A stretch of 64,000 nucleotides of DNA from Knoxdaviesia capensis. Its lineage: Eukaryota > Ascomycota > Sordariomycetes > Microascales > Gondwanamycetaceae. Below, piece by piece: positions 45,901-58,200 of the stretch. The position numbers were made by a program, and so were the translations under genes. The stretch is from NCBI GenBank assembly GCA_001510575.1, contig LNGK01000002.1:1476144-1540143 (forward strand). Direction: 5' to 3'. The notes below the pieces were generated by a model that was not told the DNA's origin, did no database searches, and was given only the letters and a program-made list of their open reading frames with translations. Numbering within the stretch: the first letter of the stretch is position 1; every line of letters begins with the position of its first letter.

Positions 45901-48900
45901 GTAGCAAACACGAAAATATATCCTTTATCGGATCGGACGAGGGGCAATCAGGGAAGACAGAGTGAAGCGGAGTGTGCCATACAGCACCGTCTGGCTGTTT
46001 CACGTTTGTTCCGTCCGATATGAACTGGATTTCCTGGTCTGCTCTTCAATTTACCAACCCTAATCCGGGGTGCCAATTTTGAGGTGTAATGAAAGGCCTC
46101 AAGGGCTTGTGCGTTCAGATAAAAGGAGAAACTGCGTACGCACTTAATTTTTGATCACTTACATGGGATTGGTCTATGCACCGATGATTTACATTATACC
46201 GCGTATGTACGGGATATTGCAGGGCATATATATGCTGGGTGTTCCAAGCGAGGAGATCGACAGTACATGCATTTCATATGTTGTACTGTGGCTTGCGCTC
46301 TTATGTGATGGTATTCGGTAAGTTGTGCACAGTGAGCTTGGGCTGCACACAGCAGAGGCGCAGTGGAAGATATTGTAGAGTGGGACATGGCATGGATTCC
46401 TGTTCCACTCTGTACCAGTGTGTTGGATAGTGTTTTAGGCCGGCCTTCCACTTGTCGGCCAGCCATGTGGATGAGAGAGTGCGGTGAAGTGCCAGTATGC
46501 CCTGGACGTGTGGCGGTCTAGAGTGAGGCACGGAAAAAGCTTGGTGGACGGGAGACTACACTATGTTCAGTACAGTTCCGGCGTCACCGTCCATCCATGC
46601 AGGCCCTTTCTGTCTCGTGCAGACTGGATATCCAGTGCCAATCTCCAGCAACAGAAGGCACAAATTGCAGTGAGATCTGTGCTGAAGACGTGCAGCAGCG
46701 AAGCAGACATATGGCCTCTCCTGGTCCAGGTGGTCGTGTCTCTCTCTCGCGTATGCCCCTCGAAGTCCCCCAAGAGAACCACCACTATGTCCGACTCGTA
46801 CAGCAGTCACTCAACCCACACACCACAGCCCTGCAAAAAGGCACAGCAGGGACTGATTATATTGCAGCAGTGGACTCCACTGTATGCAAGACCCAGGCCC
46901 TCTGGGTTTCACTGATCCCTGGGGCAAAGAAAAGAAGAGGAAAAATGCAAGTAAATTGCCGATTCCTGAGCTATACCAGATTGGGACCTTTTTCCACTTT
47001 CACACACGCTGGGAAAGTCCCAGCAAGGAAACTGTCTTGCCTGTCGCGACGGCCACACGTGTAAAGAGGGTTGTCTCTGTGGACGGGGCTGTAGCGACTG
47101 GGCCCATCTGGAACACGGGCTATACAAGTGCATTTCGACGTCTTCAATGCTGTCTATTAGCCCGGTCTCTCGACCGAAGCCAGGGACTTGCAGGAATATG
47201 AAGACGAAGAAGACAATGAGGGGGGCCTGGTGGCCGTAAAATTGGTAGTTTAGAAAAGGAAGAGAGAGTTTGGGGAGAGAACGGCGACACTTGACGCCTC
47301 CCGAGGGTAACGCCGATGATTCTAACAGTGAGTTTACGACAAGGGCTTCAGTTGGGGAGCGCAGAATGGCCACTGAGCTTTAATTGGAACAGATTACAGT
47401 GGCCACTGCGGAGGGGATGGGAGAAAGAAGCTTGGAGATTATCAGAGGGGTCCCAGCTCCCAACCTCACTTTTCAGGTCAAGCCATGCAGCAGACATCAC
47501 TTACCTGGAAGTCATAAAGTCAAGCACTAAGCTGCCCAAGCATGACCCTTTCTCTCTCTCTCTCGGGAAGAGCAGTGTCTTTGATTACCACAGACTGCGA
47601 TGATAGATCACTGGGCCAAGCTTAAAAAAAAGAAAGAAAAAAAGAGCTGGCTTTGACTTTGCAGAAGCTGCTTTAGAGTGCGAGGGAAGTCCCGGCGAGG
47701 CCATTTAAGCGCATCTAGGTAGGCCCGTGATCGACCCCGACAGCGAGGACGGTATGGAACTGGAGAAGACTCCCTGAGCCTGACACGAAAGAGAACCTCT
47801 GTCGTTCTTCACATCGGATGAACGCCGTTCTGGTGTTTCGCCTCTCGGGGCTCCGGCCGCCGTTTCGTTTCCCCTCACCAAGGTGCAAGTAATATAGTCC
47901 GAATTTCCCCCAAGAATCGGTGTCTCTCTCGATGCATGCTTTCCCCTCTCTTCACCTGATGATCAGCGAAGTGCAGAAAGAGGGGAAAGTCTCAAAAAAA
48001 AGAAGCGGCACGACGGTCGAGATCAGACGTCCGAGCGCATGCAGAGCACACGCGAAAAAGGCTCTCTCACACACCTGCACGAGGAGAAGTAGTGCTGCGA
48101 TGAACCTGTATGTGCAGTCGACGCACATACACGAGATTAAAAATCCCATAGTAGGTTAGAGTGCCATTTTATCCTTTGCTGGAGGCTACCGGATCGAGAG
48201 AAATTGAAGCGCCTGAGAGAGAGGTCTGTTCGTCGGAAGTGATACAACGCTGTTTAATTGAAATTCCCACCCTCCCCGCAATTGGCCGTCACACTACAGT
48301 ACAGACCTTAGACACACACTCGCTCTATCAGTCGGATTTCCCGGTTTTCAGCTACGGCGATGGTGAAGTGGTGTGTGCTCGTCCTGCACCGCTTGATGCT
48401 AATGATGCTAGACCGGGAGGGGGGGGGCGAGGAACCACAGGACGCATACCGTACGATCATATCACCCATCATCACTCCTGCTCCTCCCCTCGGGAGGATC
48501 TTTTTGTGTGTTTGGGTGCGGCTGGGCCTCACACAGCCATCACCGAAAACGATCACCATGATTCATGCGCGAGGTGTTCCGGGGACTGCGTCAAGCAGCG
48601 GCAAACGAACACACCAGAACGAAATGAAAAAGGAAGCAATTGAATTCCCCGATTCACACGGCATTGCTGTTTAATCAAACTCGATGTTTCTCCCTCTCCC
48701 CCTTTGATGTAATTTGTTGGCCGGGGGAGCAGCGCGCGTTCGTGGTAGACCTCGCGCGTTGAGGGCGGGCTGGCAAGAAGAAAGAGAGACGAAAAGACGG
48801 GGCCCAGCAGGAAACAAGCCCCCCCCCGGTGAAGTTTCTAGGGGACTGGATCCATTGCTTCTGGTGCGGCTTCGAGGACAATTTTCCGTTGCTCGTGGGC

Positions 48901-49627
48901 CCCGGTCCCGGTCTGAACGAAAAGAACCATCTCTCGTTTATATCGTGACACGGCGGTGTATATATATCTATCTACTTTACAGAGATCTATATTCACGAGG
49001 GGAGAGAAGCCGATAGTGCTGGTCGATGCCGTTGAAGGGGGCGGACACCGGAAGAAGCGGAGGGTGGCCCTTGACGCCAACGTGCATCGGCCCAGCGTCG
49101 CCTGTTCGGTGTCCCTCCCCAGGCATTTTCCAGATTTGCGTGCGACCGTAACAGAGAGCAGAACAGCAGGGCCAGATGTAACAATGGCCGGCCACAGATC
49201 GGGACTTACCACTGCAGAAAAGGGCTCAATTCCCAGGAGCGACCTGGGGAAAAACCCACGCAGAAGCCACATCCAAGGACACTCGAGTCCTGGCCGCTGC
49301 CACCTGCGCCTTCGCCGGAGTCAACAAGTGCAGAGAGGAAGGCACACGCACGCAACGTTGTTCTTGGGGACACACTGGACGTTTGCTGGCCCGCCGATTG
49401 GTGTTGCCGTGTTGTTTGTGGTGGTTTTGGGATACGGTGTTGTGTCCCTCCACGACCTCTGGTGTCAGAGCCAGCCATCTTCCTTTCCAAAACAACAACA
49501 CGGCCACTTTCGCTTCTTGAACCGGACAACTGCATCGCCGTTGGCAGCACGCACACTCTCGTTCATTCAGCCGTCGCTCAACTCACTCACCCACCGGACA
49601 CCGATCACCAACAGCCCGCTATCGACC

Positions 49628-50075
49628 ATGCGTCTCGCGTCGATCGCCGCCAGCGCCCTCCTCGCCGCCGTTCCCGCGCTGGGTCTGGCCACTCCGCTGT
49701 GCAAGCCTGGAACGTACAGCTGTGCCTTTGCCAATGGAACCAGCCAGACGGGATGGGGCGTGTGCAACGTCCTGCAGAAGTGGGAGGTAAGAGCCACAAG
49801 AGCCTAAGCCGGCGCGCCCCAGCGACGAGGGTTCCGGCGGGCGAGCCGGCGTGTGTTCCGGAACCGCGGGGGAAGCGGGCCCCTCTCGAAACGGCAGCCC
49901 CCGAATGCCGCCCCGGGAGAAAATGAAACACATGCTGACCTACTCCATCTCTCTCTCTCCCGGTTCTGTGTAGTTCGGTGGCCTTTGTCCGCCAGGCACT
50001 TCGTGCTACTGGGACCCGCGTAACCAGTCGCCGTACTGTCTGCCCCCGGGAACGGTTCCCTCGGCGACGACCTAA
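49628..50075 (+). CDS. Small secreted cysteine-rich protein
   Basis: Exon 1 (49628-49786) and exon 2 (49974-50075) join in phase 0 across a 187-nt intron (GTAAGA...TGTAG) to give 86 residues. Residues 1-20 form a signal peptide (MRLASIAASALLAAVPALG, with likely cleavage after the Ala/Leu-rich core). The mature part has six cysteines in a pattern C-x6-C-x13-C-x11-C-x5-C-x10-C, with PGTYSC, WGVCN, LCPPGTSC and SPYCLP blocks. This layout is one I associate with short fungal secreted proteins of unknown function that end in a CPP-T-C...PYC module. An NGT sequon is present. The protein should be exported, perhaps acting at the cell wall or on a host or competitor; that role is inferred from class only. 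The gene sits alone at the edge of the gene-poor region. Confidence 0.8.
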
Positions 50076-51401
50076 GACTCCTGACGCCAAAACCGGCGTG
50101 AGCAAGGCAGCTCCGGTGCCAGGTTCGTGCGATGCCGGACGTGGCAGACGTGGCCGGATTCCGATGGTTGTGTTTCATCAGTGAGAGATATCTGGAGCAA
50201 GGAGGGACCTTCTGTAGCTCCAGACCCAGGAACAGTGCGACAAAGAGGAAGTCAGGCTTCATGATAGTTGCAGATGTGGGAAAGGGTCTCGAATCGCCGG
50301 CTCTGGGAAAAGAAGATATGTTCTCGATCGTTCAACTTAGCTGGGACGTCGAAGTTAGTTGGGGACCGGCCCATTTCATAGGGGACTAAGCAAACAATGA
50401 AATAGCTTCCAGCCTTAACCGGCGCGAAACAACGCCACTTGCCACGAGGCTATGAAGGGTGAAACGAACTACGCCGTAACGGACTGAAGAGTTCAAGATA
50501 TATCAGTTGGGCATGTACAGGAATATATCTCTTGATAAACGAACTTTTGATTCCAGTTCTCCTTCCATCATCAATATTGAATGATAGAGAAGTGCACCGC
50601 TGAGCTGAAGGCTGGATCGAGTGATACTCGACTGGTTGGTAGTATGCAGAGTCCGTCCTCTAGTGAGAGGGCCTCCTGTCCGACTGGCTCGGCACCTTGG
50701 TCCGTCCCGTGAGAGCCTGTCTGATCGGCTTGCCCGGCTTGCCCGGCTTGCCCGGCTTGCCCGGATGGGTTTGCCCGGCTGCTCTATCTGGCTATCTAAT
50801 CTGGGCATTATGCTAGGCTATTATGCCTATCTCGGCGGCTGTTGTTCTGCTTATCGACTCCGAGCGGCTCCGTCTTCCTCTGTCCAAAACCTCTATGAAT
50901 GTTGGAGCTCGATCTGGCCTGTTAGTCAGTTATAACCTACGCTTTGCAGTGGTCTGTCGCCCACTATCGAGCCCTTCGACATATATACGTTTCCTTGAGA
51001 CTCTTTTATCAAGTTCCTCGTCAAGTCATTCTCAAGTCATCACCACGTGCGTCGTCAAACTCAACTATCCAGACAAGTCCATCGGCCGGGTGGGTGAGTC
51101 TATCACGAAGTCCACCACCAGGGGAGCCTAGCATGACCATCATCAGCAGATGCATCGATCAACTATATGTACATCACTCTATCTGTGAAACCCGCTGGGA
51201 TCGGTAATATCAAAGGGTTACTGACCATGGGCGGCAATGGCGCTCCAGCACTCTCAACTGGGCAAGTCCGTCAGGAACATCGGCTCAACCAGGGAAGACC
51301 ATTATCACGACCAAAATAGATCAGTCGATCAGCCAGCCATGTAGTTCTATCAGCCAAAGCAGCCAGATCAGGCTCTATCGAGTATCACGTAGGTAAGCCC
51401 A
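50076..51401. other. Spacer with a 9-base minisatellite
   Basis: No gene seen. Besides the minisatellite at 50726-50764, the sequence is mixed and carries frequent short GATC/TCGA-containing words. Frames of around 100 codons have no motif I know. Confidence 0.4.
50726..50764. repeat. Minisatellite of CGGCTTGCC units
   Basis: Just over four perfect copies of a 9-base unit in direct tandem, followed 10 bases later by one more partial copy. Confidence 0.9.
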
Positions 51402-51942
51402 TTGGCTACGATCATTAAACCGATCACCAAATCCTCATCGAATCGATCATCACCAGACCAAGTGGACCATAGAAGGCGAACACCTCGTACAGAGCCACTC
51501 ACGCATGCACTATCTAAGGTACTAGGCCATACTCCCACATCAGACACGGGACTCGGCGACTCCATCGATCGGCTTCATCTTGAACTCCTGCATGACGTAC
51601 TGTTACGTCTGGATATGCGTTCCCTCGTCACCTTCCGACAAGCAAACCTCACATCGCGGCAGATGCTGGACTCTCTATCTAAGCCGTGTCAGGTGGTTAT
51701 CGCGCATGGACTCCCTTATCATGACTGCCGGACCGACACGGTCGAGCATGGAAGGTCGTGTGCTGGGTGCCAAATCGCTCTTGAAGAGGACATCATTGGC
51801 TCCAGGGGCGAGAGATGGGCGTGCGAGGCCCGCGAGGCCCGCAGGAGGGCTTTCGGAGCATTTTCCATGGTGTGAGCAGGCACAGCTTCTATGGCGATCG
51901 AGTAACGACGGTTGCAGGCGGCCACCCCCGAGGCCTCTTTAA
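51402..51942 (+). pseudogene. Broken fungal F-box gene
   Basis: At 51561-51700 the frame reads IDRLHLELLHDVLLRLDMRS and then LVTFRQANLTSRQMLDSL with VVIAHGL just after. This is the F-box helix pattern of a large, dispersed fungal F-box family, which would recruit substrates to an SCF ubiquitin ligase through Skp1. After that the protein-like signal weakens, with only a possible Cys pair (SCAGC), and the frame ends at 51875. In the neighbouring frame an uninterrupted stretch encodes SEHFPWCEQAQLLWRSSNDG (to 51942), the type of sequence I associate with the C-terminal part of the same family. The copy therefore seems deleted in the middle and shifted by one base. No promoter or spliced alternative that joins both parts is evident. 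Confidence 0.55.
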
Positions 51943-52678
51943 GATAGAAGAATAACGTATCCAAGATGCAGAAAGTCGTAGTCTTACAGCCGGGGGTTCT
52001 ATCGAGGGGTCGACTAACCCTAAGATAACTTGATAACACAACGAAGATAAGATACCGATAGCTGAATCAGCCAAAACTTCAGGGTTGGTTTGAAGCTCGA
52101 AGCTTTTTCGAACTTTTTCTCAGGAACATCACCGCCTTCAACGGTTTGAAATCATCACCGGCAGAGCTCGAATTACCGTTAAAGGTCCCGAAATTGACTT
52201 GGGCTTTGTACTACTACTGTTATATTACTGTCGTTACCATCAAAAGTCTCCTTAATAATCCCTCTAATCTTCGCTGAAAACCACCGCATCTCCAACCCAA
52301 ACACACAAACACCAAGATCACCATTTTTGTCGCTACAAATCCTTCCAAGAAAGCCGTGAAACACGCGACCCGAACCGTAAGAAACGAAACCCTCCCGACT
52401 CGGTGATCGGCTACCGCTATTCCGGTATGGGTTGACCGCCAAAGTCGCCGAAAGAGCCGGACGCCGACGCCGCTCACCATCGGCTTAAAGGCCCCCACAC
52501 AAACCAAAGCACCCAAAAGACCCCAAGCACTGATGCGGATGAAATCCTTTCTATAGCTTCTTCTGATAGGCGATTAAACTCACACTTGCATATTCGAATC
52601 GGCAGCCGGATCCCGGGCCCCGCTCGACTTTGAGCGTCTCTTTTCTCTCCGCAATCTTCCACCCCATCCTTCTTCCTT
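51943..52678. other. Spacer and promoter region of the aminopeptidase gene
   Basis: No gene seen. The region is A/T-richer up to about 52300. The last 100 bases before 52679 are C/T-rich, as expected for a fungal core promoter and 5' UTR. Confidence 0.45.
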
Positions 52679-54751
52679 ATGCTCACCCACCACAGCTTTC
52701 TCCGAAGTGCTGGCTTCACTTTCAAATCCGCCTCGGTTTTTGTGCTCCGTTCCCGTCCGGCGCCGTCTCTCCATCTCCGCTTCTTTAGTGTTTCCCCGCT
52801 TTCCCGGTCGGCCGCCGCTTCGCTTCCCGCCATGGCCTCCGTCGACCCCAACACGCTCTCCAACTACGGCGAGTGGCGCACCAAGTCGACCGCCGTCAGC
52901 TTCGCCATCGACTTTAGCCGCAAGATCCTCAAGGGCTCGGTGACCTACGAGTTCGAGTCGCTTACCGATGCCGCCAGCAGCGAGATCGTGCTGGATTCCA
53001 GCTTCCTCGCCATCTCCGCCGTGTCGGTGGCCGGCGCGCCCGTGGCCATCGACCTCGGCGACCGCGTGGAGCCGTACGGGGCTCCGCTGCACATCTCCGC
53101 CCCCGCCACCGCCAAGGGCCGCTCGGTGTCGGTCGACGTGACCCTGGAGACCACCGACAAGTGCACCGCGCTGCAGTGGCTCACGCCCGAACAAACCTCC
53201 AACGGCAAGCACCCGTACATGTTCTCGCAGTGCCAGGCCATCCACGCCCGCTCTCTGTACCCGTGCCAGGACACCCCGGGCGTCAAGTGCCCGGTGTCGT
53301 TCACCATCTCGTCGCCGCTGCCGGTGGTGGCCAGCGGCGTGCTGCAGAGCTCGACCGCCGGAGCCGACCCCACCGCGCCGGCGAACACCGTGTACAAGTT
53401 CGAGCAGGCGGTGCCGATCCCGTCGTACCTGTTTGCGCTGGCGTCGGGCGACATTGTGACGGCACCGATCGGCCCGCGCAGCAAGGTGGCTACCGGCCCG
53501 GACGAGCTCAAGGCGTCGCAGTGGGAGCTGGAGAAGGACATGGAGAGGTTCATGGAGGTGGCCGAGAAGCTGGTGTTCCCGTACCGGTGGGGCGAGTACA
53601 ACGTGCTGGTGCTGCCGCCGAGCTTTCCCTACGGCGGCATGGAGAACCCGGTGTACACGTTCGCCACGCCGACCATCATCAGCGGCGACCGGCAGAACAT
53701 CGACGTGGTGGCGCACGAGCTGGCGCACAGCTGGAGCGGCAACCTGGTGACCAGCTGCAGCTGGGAGCACTTCTGGCTGAACGAGGGCTGGACCATATAC
53801 CTGGAGCGGCGCATCGGCATGGCCATCCACGGCGAGCCGGAGCGCGACTTCTCGGCCATCATCGGCTGGAAGGCGCTCGAGGACGCCGTCAGCCTGTTTG
53901 CCGCGACGCCCGAGTTCACCAAGCTGGTCATCAACCACAAGGGCATCGACCCGGACGACGCCTTCAGCACCGTGCCGTACGAGAAGGGCTTCCACTTCCT
54001 GTACTTCCTCGAGAAGCTCGTCGGCCGCGCCAGCTTCGACAAGTTCATCCCGCACTACTTCTCCACCTGGGCCGGCAAGTCGCTCGACTCGTTCCAGTTC
54101 AAGCAGACCTTCCTGGACTTCTTTGCCGGGCTTGGCGATGCCGACCTGCACGCCAAGCTGGCCACCATCGACTGGGATACCTGGTTCTACGCGCCCGGTC
54201 TGCCGCCCAAGCCGGAGTTCGATACGTCGTACGTCGATGTGTGCTACGCTCTGGCGAAGAAGTGGGAGGATTCGGTGAGTACCTATGCACTCTTGTGATG
54301 ACACACACCCACATACACACACATATACACGCACACACGTATATATATACTAACTCTCTATCTACACCCGCAGTCCTATGTCCCCTCCGCCGAAGACGTT
54401 GCCACCTTCTCGGGCAACCAGAAGCTGGTCTTCCTCGAAACCGTGCAGGGCTTCTCGCCGAAGCTGTCGACCGAGCGCGCCAAGCTGCTCGGCGAGGTGT
54501 ACAACCTGCTGACCTCGCAGAACGTGGAGCTGCTGGCCGCGTACTTCCAGATTGCGCTCAAGTCGCAAGTCTCGTCGTGCTACGAGCCGGCGGCAGACCT
54601 GGTCGGCCGTGTGGGCCGCATGAAGTTTGTGCGGCCGCTGTACCGCGCGCTTAACGACGTGGATCGGCCGCTGGCGCTGGAGACCTTCAAGAAGCACTAC
54701 ATGTTCTATCATCCCATCTGCCGCGGAATGGTCGAGAAGGATCTGGCGTAG
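52679..54751 (+). CDS. Leukotriene A4 hydrolase-like aminopeptidase (M1 family)
   Basis: Exons 52679-54274 and 54374-54751 (intron GTGAGT...CGCAG, with CA/TA repeats inside) give 657 residues. The N-terminal domain begins at DPNTLSNYGEW. The catalytic part shows the exopeptidase motif GGMEN (319-323), the zinc site His346-Glu-Leu-Ala-His350 with Glu369 in NEGWT (HExxH-x18-E), and the proton-donor Tyr434 in VPYEKG. The C-terminal helical domain is complete. It should remove N-terminal residues from peptides, and homologues also hydrolyse epoxides. The first 51 residues (MLTHHSFLRSAGF... to SLPA) are basic and hydroxylated without acidic residues, like a mitochondrial presequence. The Met at residue 52 (52832) has an ideal context, GCCATGG, and would yield the usual cytosolic form. 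The gene converges on the giant repeat gene, with 518 bases between the stop codons. Confidence 0.95.
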
Positions 54752-55269
54752 ATGGTTAACTTGAATCAATGCTACCAGTGCGGACTTGACTTCTGTCCTG
54801 TTCCAGACTCTCTACATGTAGTAGACACCGCACCTGTGATTTATATGAACCTGTGATACTCCAACTCACTCCCACTCATCCACCCGAACATGTATCACCA
54901 AGACTACATCACAGCCATATATCCTCCATAGAGTAGAAAAGCAATTCATTCATTCCTCATCAACATGTCCCAGCTCATAACAATCTGAACCATCATTAAC
55001 CCATATATCCCATGCCCTGATCATCCTGGATCCTGGTTTAAACGATTAGAGAGATCCAGGAATAGACGAGAGCATAGGAGGACACCACAAAGGAAAAGAA
55101 TCTAACTAAACAGAAAAAAGCAGACAGGAAACTCATGATCCAACAAGAAGCAGGAGACAATCCGAACTCATAAAAACACAAAAAGAACTCGTTAACACAT
55201 TCCAAGAATCAGAAGAAAAAAACAAGCAAAAAGCAGACCCTCAATCTCAAGACACCAAGACTGGCAGGC
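54752..55269. other. Convergent 3' flanks
   Basis: The region lies between the aminopeptidase (+) and the giant repeat gene (-), both ending here. It is A/T-rich and should hold both 3' UTRs. No small gene seen. Confidence 0.6.
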
Positions 55270-58200
55270 TTAGCCGCCGATACCAAAGAACTTGCGCATA
55301 GACGCGCGGAAGCCGGACTTCTTCTCCTCCGGCTCCTTCTTCTTGCGGCCGTCGGCCCGGGCCTTGCGCCGAGCCTCCTCGTCGTCTTCGGCGTCGGCCG
55401 ACGATCCCACAGCGGCTCCGGCGTCCATTGATGCGTGGGCCTTGTGCTTGGCAGCCCGCGACACATCCGCCGATCTCCGGCTGAGCTTGGTGGTGCCGTT
55501 GCGGGACTTTGTCGTGTTGGACCGCTTGACCGTGCCGTTCTTGTCCTTGAGCTTGTCGTTGGACGCCGGAGCAGCTCCGGCATCGCCGACCACGCCCTCG
55601 GAGCTCATGTCGAGGAACTTCTTGGACGGCGAGTCCTCACCGGAGGAAATCACACCTTCGGAGTTCAGATCCAGGAACTTCTTCGACGGCTCGGCAGAGG
55701 GGACGGGGACGTCGACCGGGGGCACGGGAGGGATGTCCCGGGACTTGGCCGACTTGACACTGGCAGGCACGCTGCGGTGGCGGCCCTCGGAGCTCTTGCT
55801 GTGCTCGCGGTCGCGGGCGGCGCGGCGCTCGGCACGGCGCTGGTCCTCGTGGCGCAGCTGCTCATCGGACGAGCGGTGGCGGCGCTGCGACGGCGGCGTG
55901 TGGGAGTCGGCGAGCGTACCGTCGGCGTGGCGCGACGAGCGCGGCGTGCGCGGCGGGGTAGTCTCGGAGGGGCGGTCGGACGAGCGCGCGTGGCGCTGCG
56001 ACGGCGGGGTGTGCGAGTCGTCGAGGCCGCGCGGCAGGCGCGGGTGCGACGACGACGACAGCCGGCGCTTGGACGACGACGACGACGACGGGCGGCCATC
56101 GGGGCCTTCGGGCGCGGTGCGGTACGACGACGGCGATTTCGGCGCCGGCGGCGCGGACGAGTCGGCGGCCCGGCGCGAGCGCTCCGAGCCGTGCGACGAG
56201 CGGCGGTGCGACGACGATGTGGTGTGGTGGCGCGACCGGCGCTGCTGCTCGCGCTCGCGCGCGGCGTCAATGTACTCGTCGTCTGTCAACATGTCAGCCC
56301 CAGATGTACGAAGCTCAGCATCCTCAGTGGTGGTAGTGTCTTTCTGTGCAAGCGAGGGAGAATCCTTCGGGTCCATCGACTGGTGCGCCGGCAGCGGCGG
56401 CGGCGACGACGCAGCCACCGCGTACGCGAGGCTGGAAATGTCCACCTCGGCGCGTGCCACGCTCGGGGCCGGGGCTCCCCGCGAGATTGCCGCGCCCTCG
56501 CCAAGGCCGGCGGGCGGCGTGGTGGCGCCGGACCCGGGCGCAGAGGCCGCCGCAACCGCGGCAAGTGCAGCAGCCACAACAGCCACAGCCTCCGGCGTGG
56601 AGAGACCCTTGCCGTCAGCGGGCGGCGACATGAGCGGCGACGGCAGCAGCAAGGCAGCATGCGCGGGACCGGCCGAAGCGGAAGCCGCGGCAGACTGACC
56701 ACTCGGTCGTTCCGGGCTGCCGGGCTCGCTACCGGGCGGGCTGAGCGCCTCGGCGGTAGCGTAGACCACCACGGCCGCCGCAATGATCTCTTCGTTGTCC
56801 TTGCGGATCATCTTCTCGCGCCGGCGGAGCATGCGCTCCTGCAGCTGCGACGGCGGCGCGTCCTCCAGCGTCGGGATGATGATGCCCGGCGTGGCCACGC
56901 GGTGGACGGCCTCGCGTTTCTGCGTGGTCTCGCTGTCGACCGGCGCGGAGGTGGCCGCGTCGTGGTCGACGATCGTGAACGACTCCGAGAGCGGAATCGT
57001 GCGCCCGACCATCTGCGGGGCTTCCGACTCCGGCTCGGCCTTAGCTGCGGCCGCGCTGGGGGCCGCGGGGAGAGCGGCCTTCTCGAGAGTCGGCACGGGG
57101 CTCTCCGCAGTGGCCGGAACAGCCACCGGGGCCACGGCGATAGGCTCAATGGTAGCAGCAACTTCTGCAGTCTTGTCTTCAACATCCACACTCTTCTCCT
57201 TGATATCCTTCACATCCTTCACTTCAACAGACTCCTTAACATCCAGCCTCTTCTCCTTCACATCCTCAACCTTCTTCGCCTCCTTCACCTCGACACTTTT
57301 CTCCTTCACGGTCTCCGTCTCCTGCGTATCCTTCTCTTTCTTGCTCATCAGTTTGTGAGCCACCACACCAGCGCCAACAACGGCGGCACCAGCAGCAACG
57401 GCGGCACCAATGAGGAGGAGCTTGCTTGGTCCGTCGTCTTCTTCAGCTTCATCTTGGTCTGCAGCGGCTCCGTCGGCGGCGGCGGGAGTGGCGGCCGGCT
57501 GCGGCTGCGGCTCTGGCTCTTCAAGCGAGCGGGATTGCTCGAGTGCAGCGACCGGGACCGCAGGTTCTGCGTCGGCTCCAGCGGGAATGGCGGCGGGCTC
57601 AAAAAGGTCTGTGGGGCCGGCCGGGGTGACAAGTCCTTCATCGTTAACAACGGGGCTCTGGGATTCGGAAGCGGGCTCTTCTGCAATGGGGTCACGGGCA
57701 ACGGCAGTGGACGACGGAGGAGGTACCTGGGGCTCGGCGTCCAGAACGACGGAGGAGGACGGGGCGGCGTCAGAAGCAGACACGGGGAGGTCGCGGCTGG
57801 CCTCGGATGTCGGGGCAGCCGGGATCTCGGCGACAGCTGCCGATGCCGGGGGCTGGGGCTCTTCAGTGGGAATGGTGGTGATGGACTTGTCAGAGGTGGC
57901 TTCCGGAACGGGAGTGGGCTCATCGGGGATTTCTGTGGGCTCGGACACGGCAGGGGCGGCGGGAGTCTCCTCAACAGCAACCGGGACGGGCTCGGCGACG
58001 GCGGGGAGTTCTCGGGAAGTTTCAGCGGCCTCCACCTTAGGTTCGGAATCATCGGAAGAGGCAACCACAGCGGCGACTCCAATGGAGGCAGCAGCAGCGG
58101 CAGCGGCAGCCAGTGCGGCGGCGGGGATACCTTCAGACTCGGACTCGGCGGGGACCTCCCCGGGGCTGGCGCGGGAGGTTTCTTCGACGGCCACAGGTTC

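Larger units (their letters stand above)
31713..49627. other. Long gene-poor region of about 18 kb
   Basis: I looked for open frames with splice sites or known motifs on both strands and found none that I would defend. The longest frames (33357-33809, 33822-34361, 37432-38091 and 49-kb frames) are mixed in composition and overlap each other on several strands. The region carries many microsatellites, polypurine tracts, T-rich and A-rich runs and short TACTGTACAGTA-type palindromes. It lacks long terminal repeats, transposase or reverse-transcriptase motifs, and it is not strikingly AT-rich, so a RIP-degraded transposon block is not obvious. The last 150 bases before 49628 are the promoter and leader of the secreted-protein gene. 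Confidence 0.5.
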
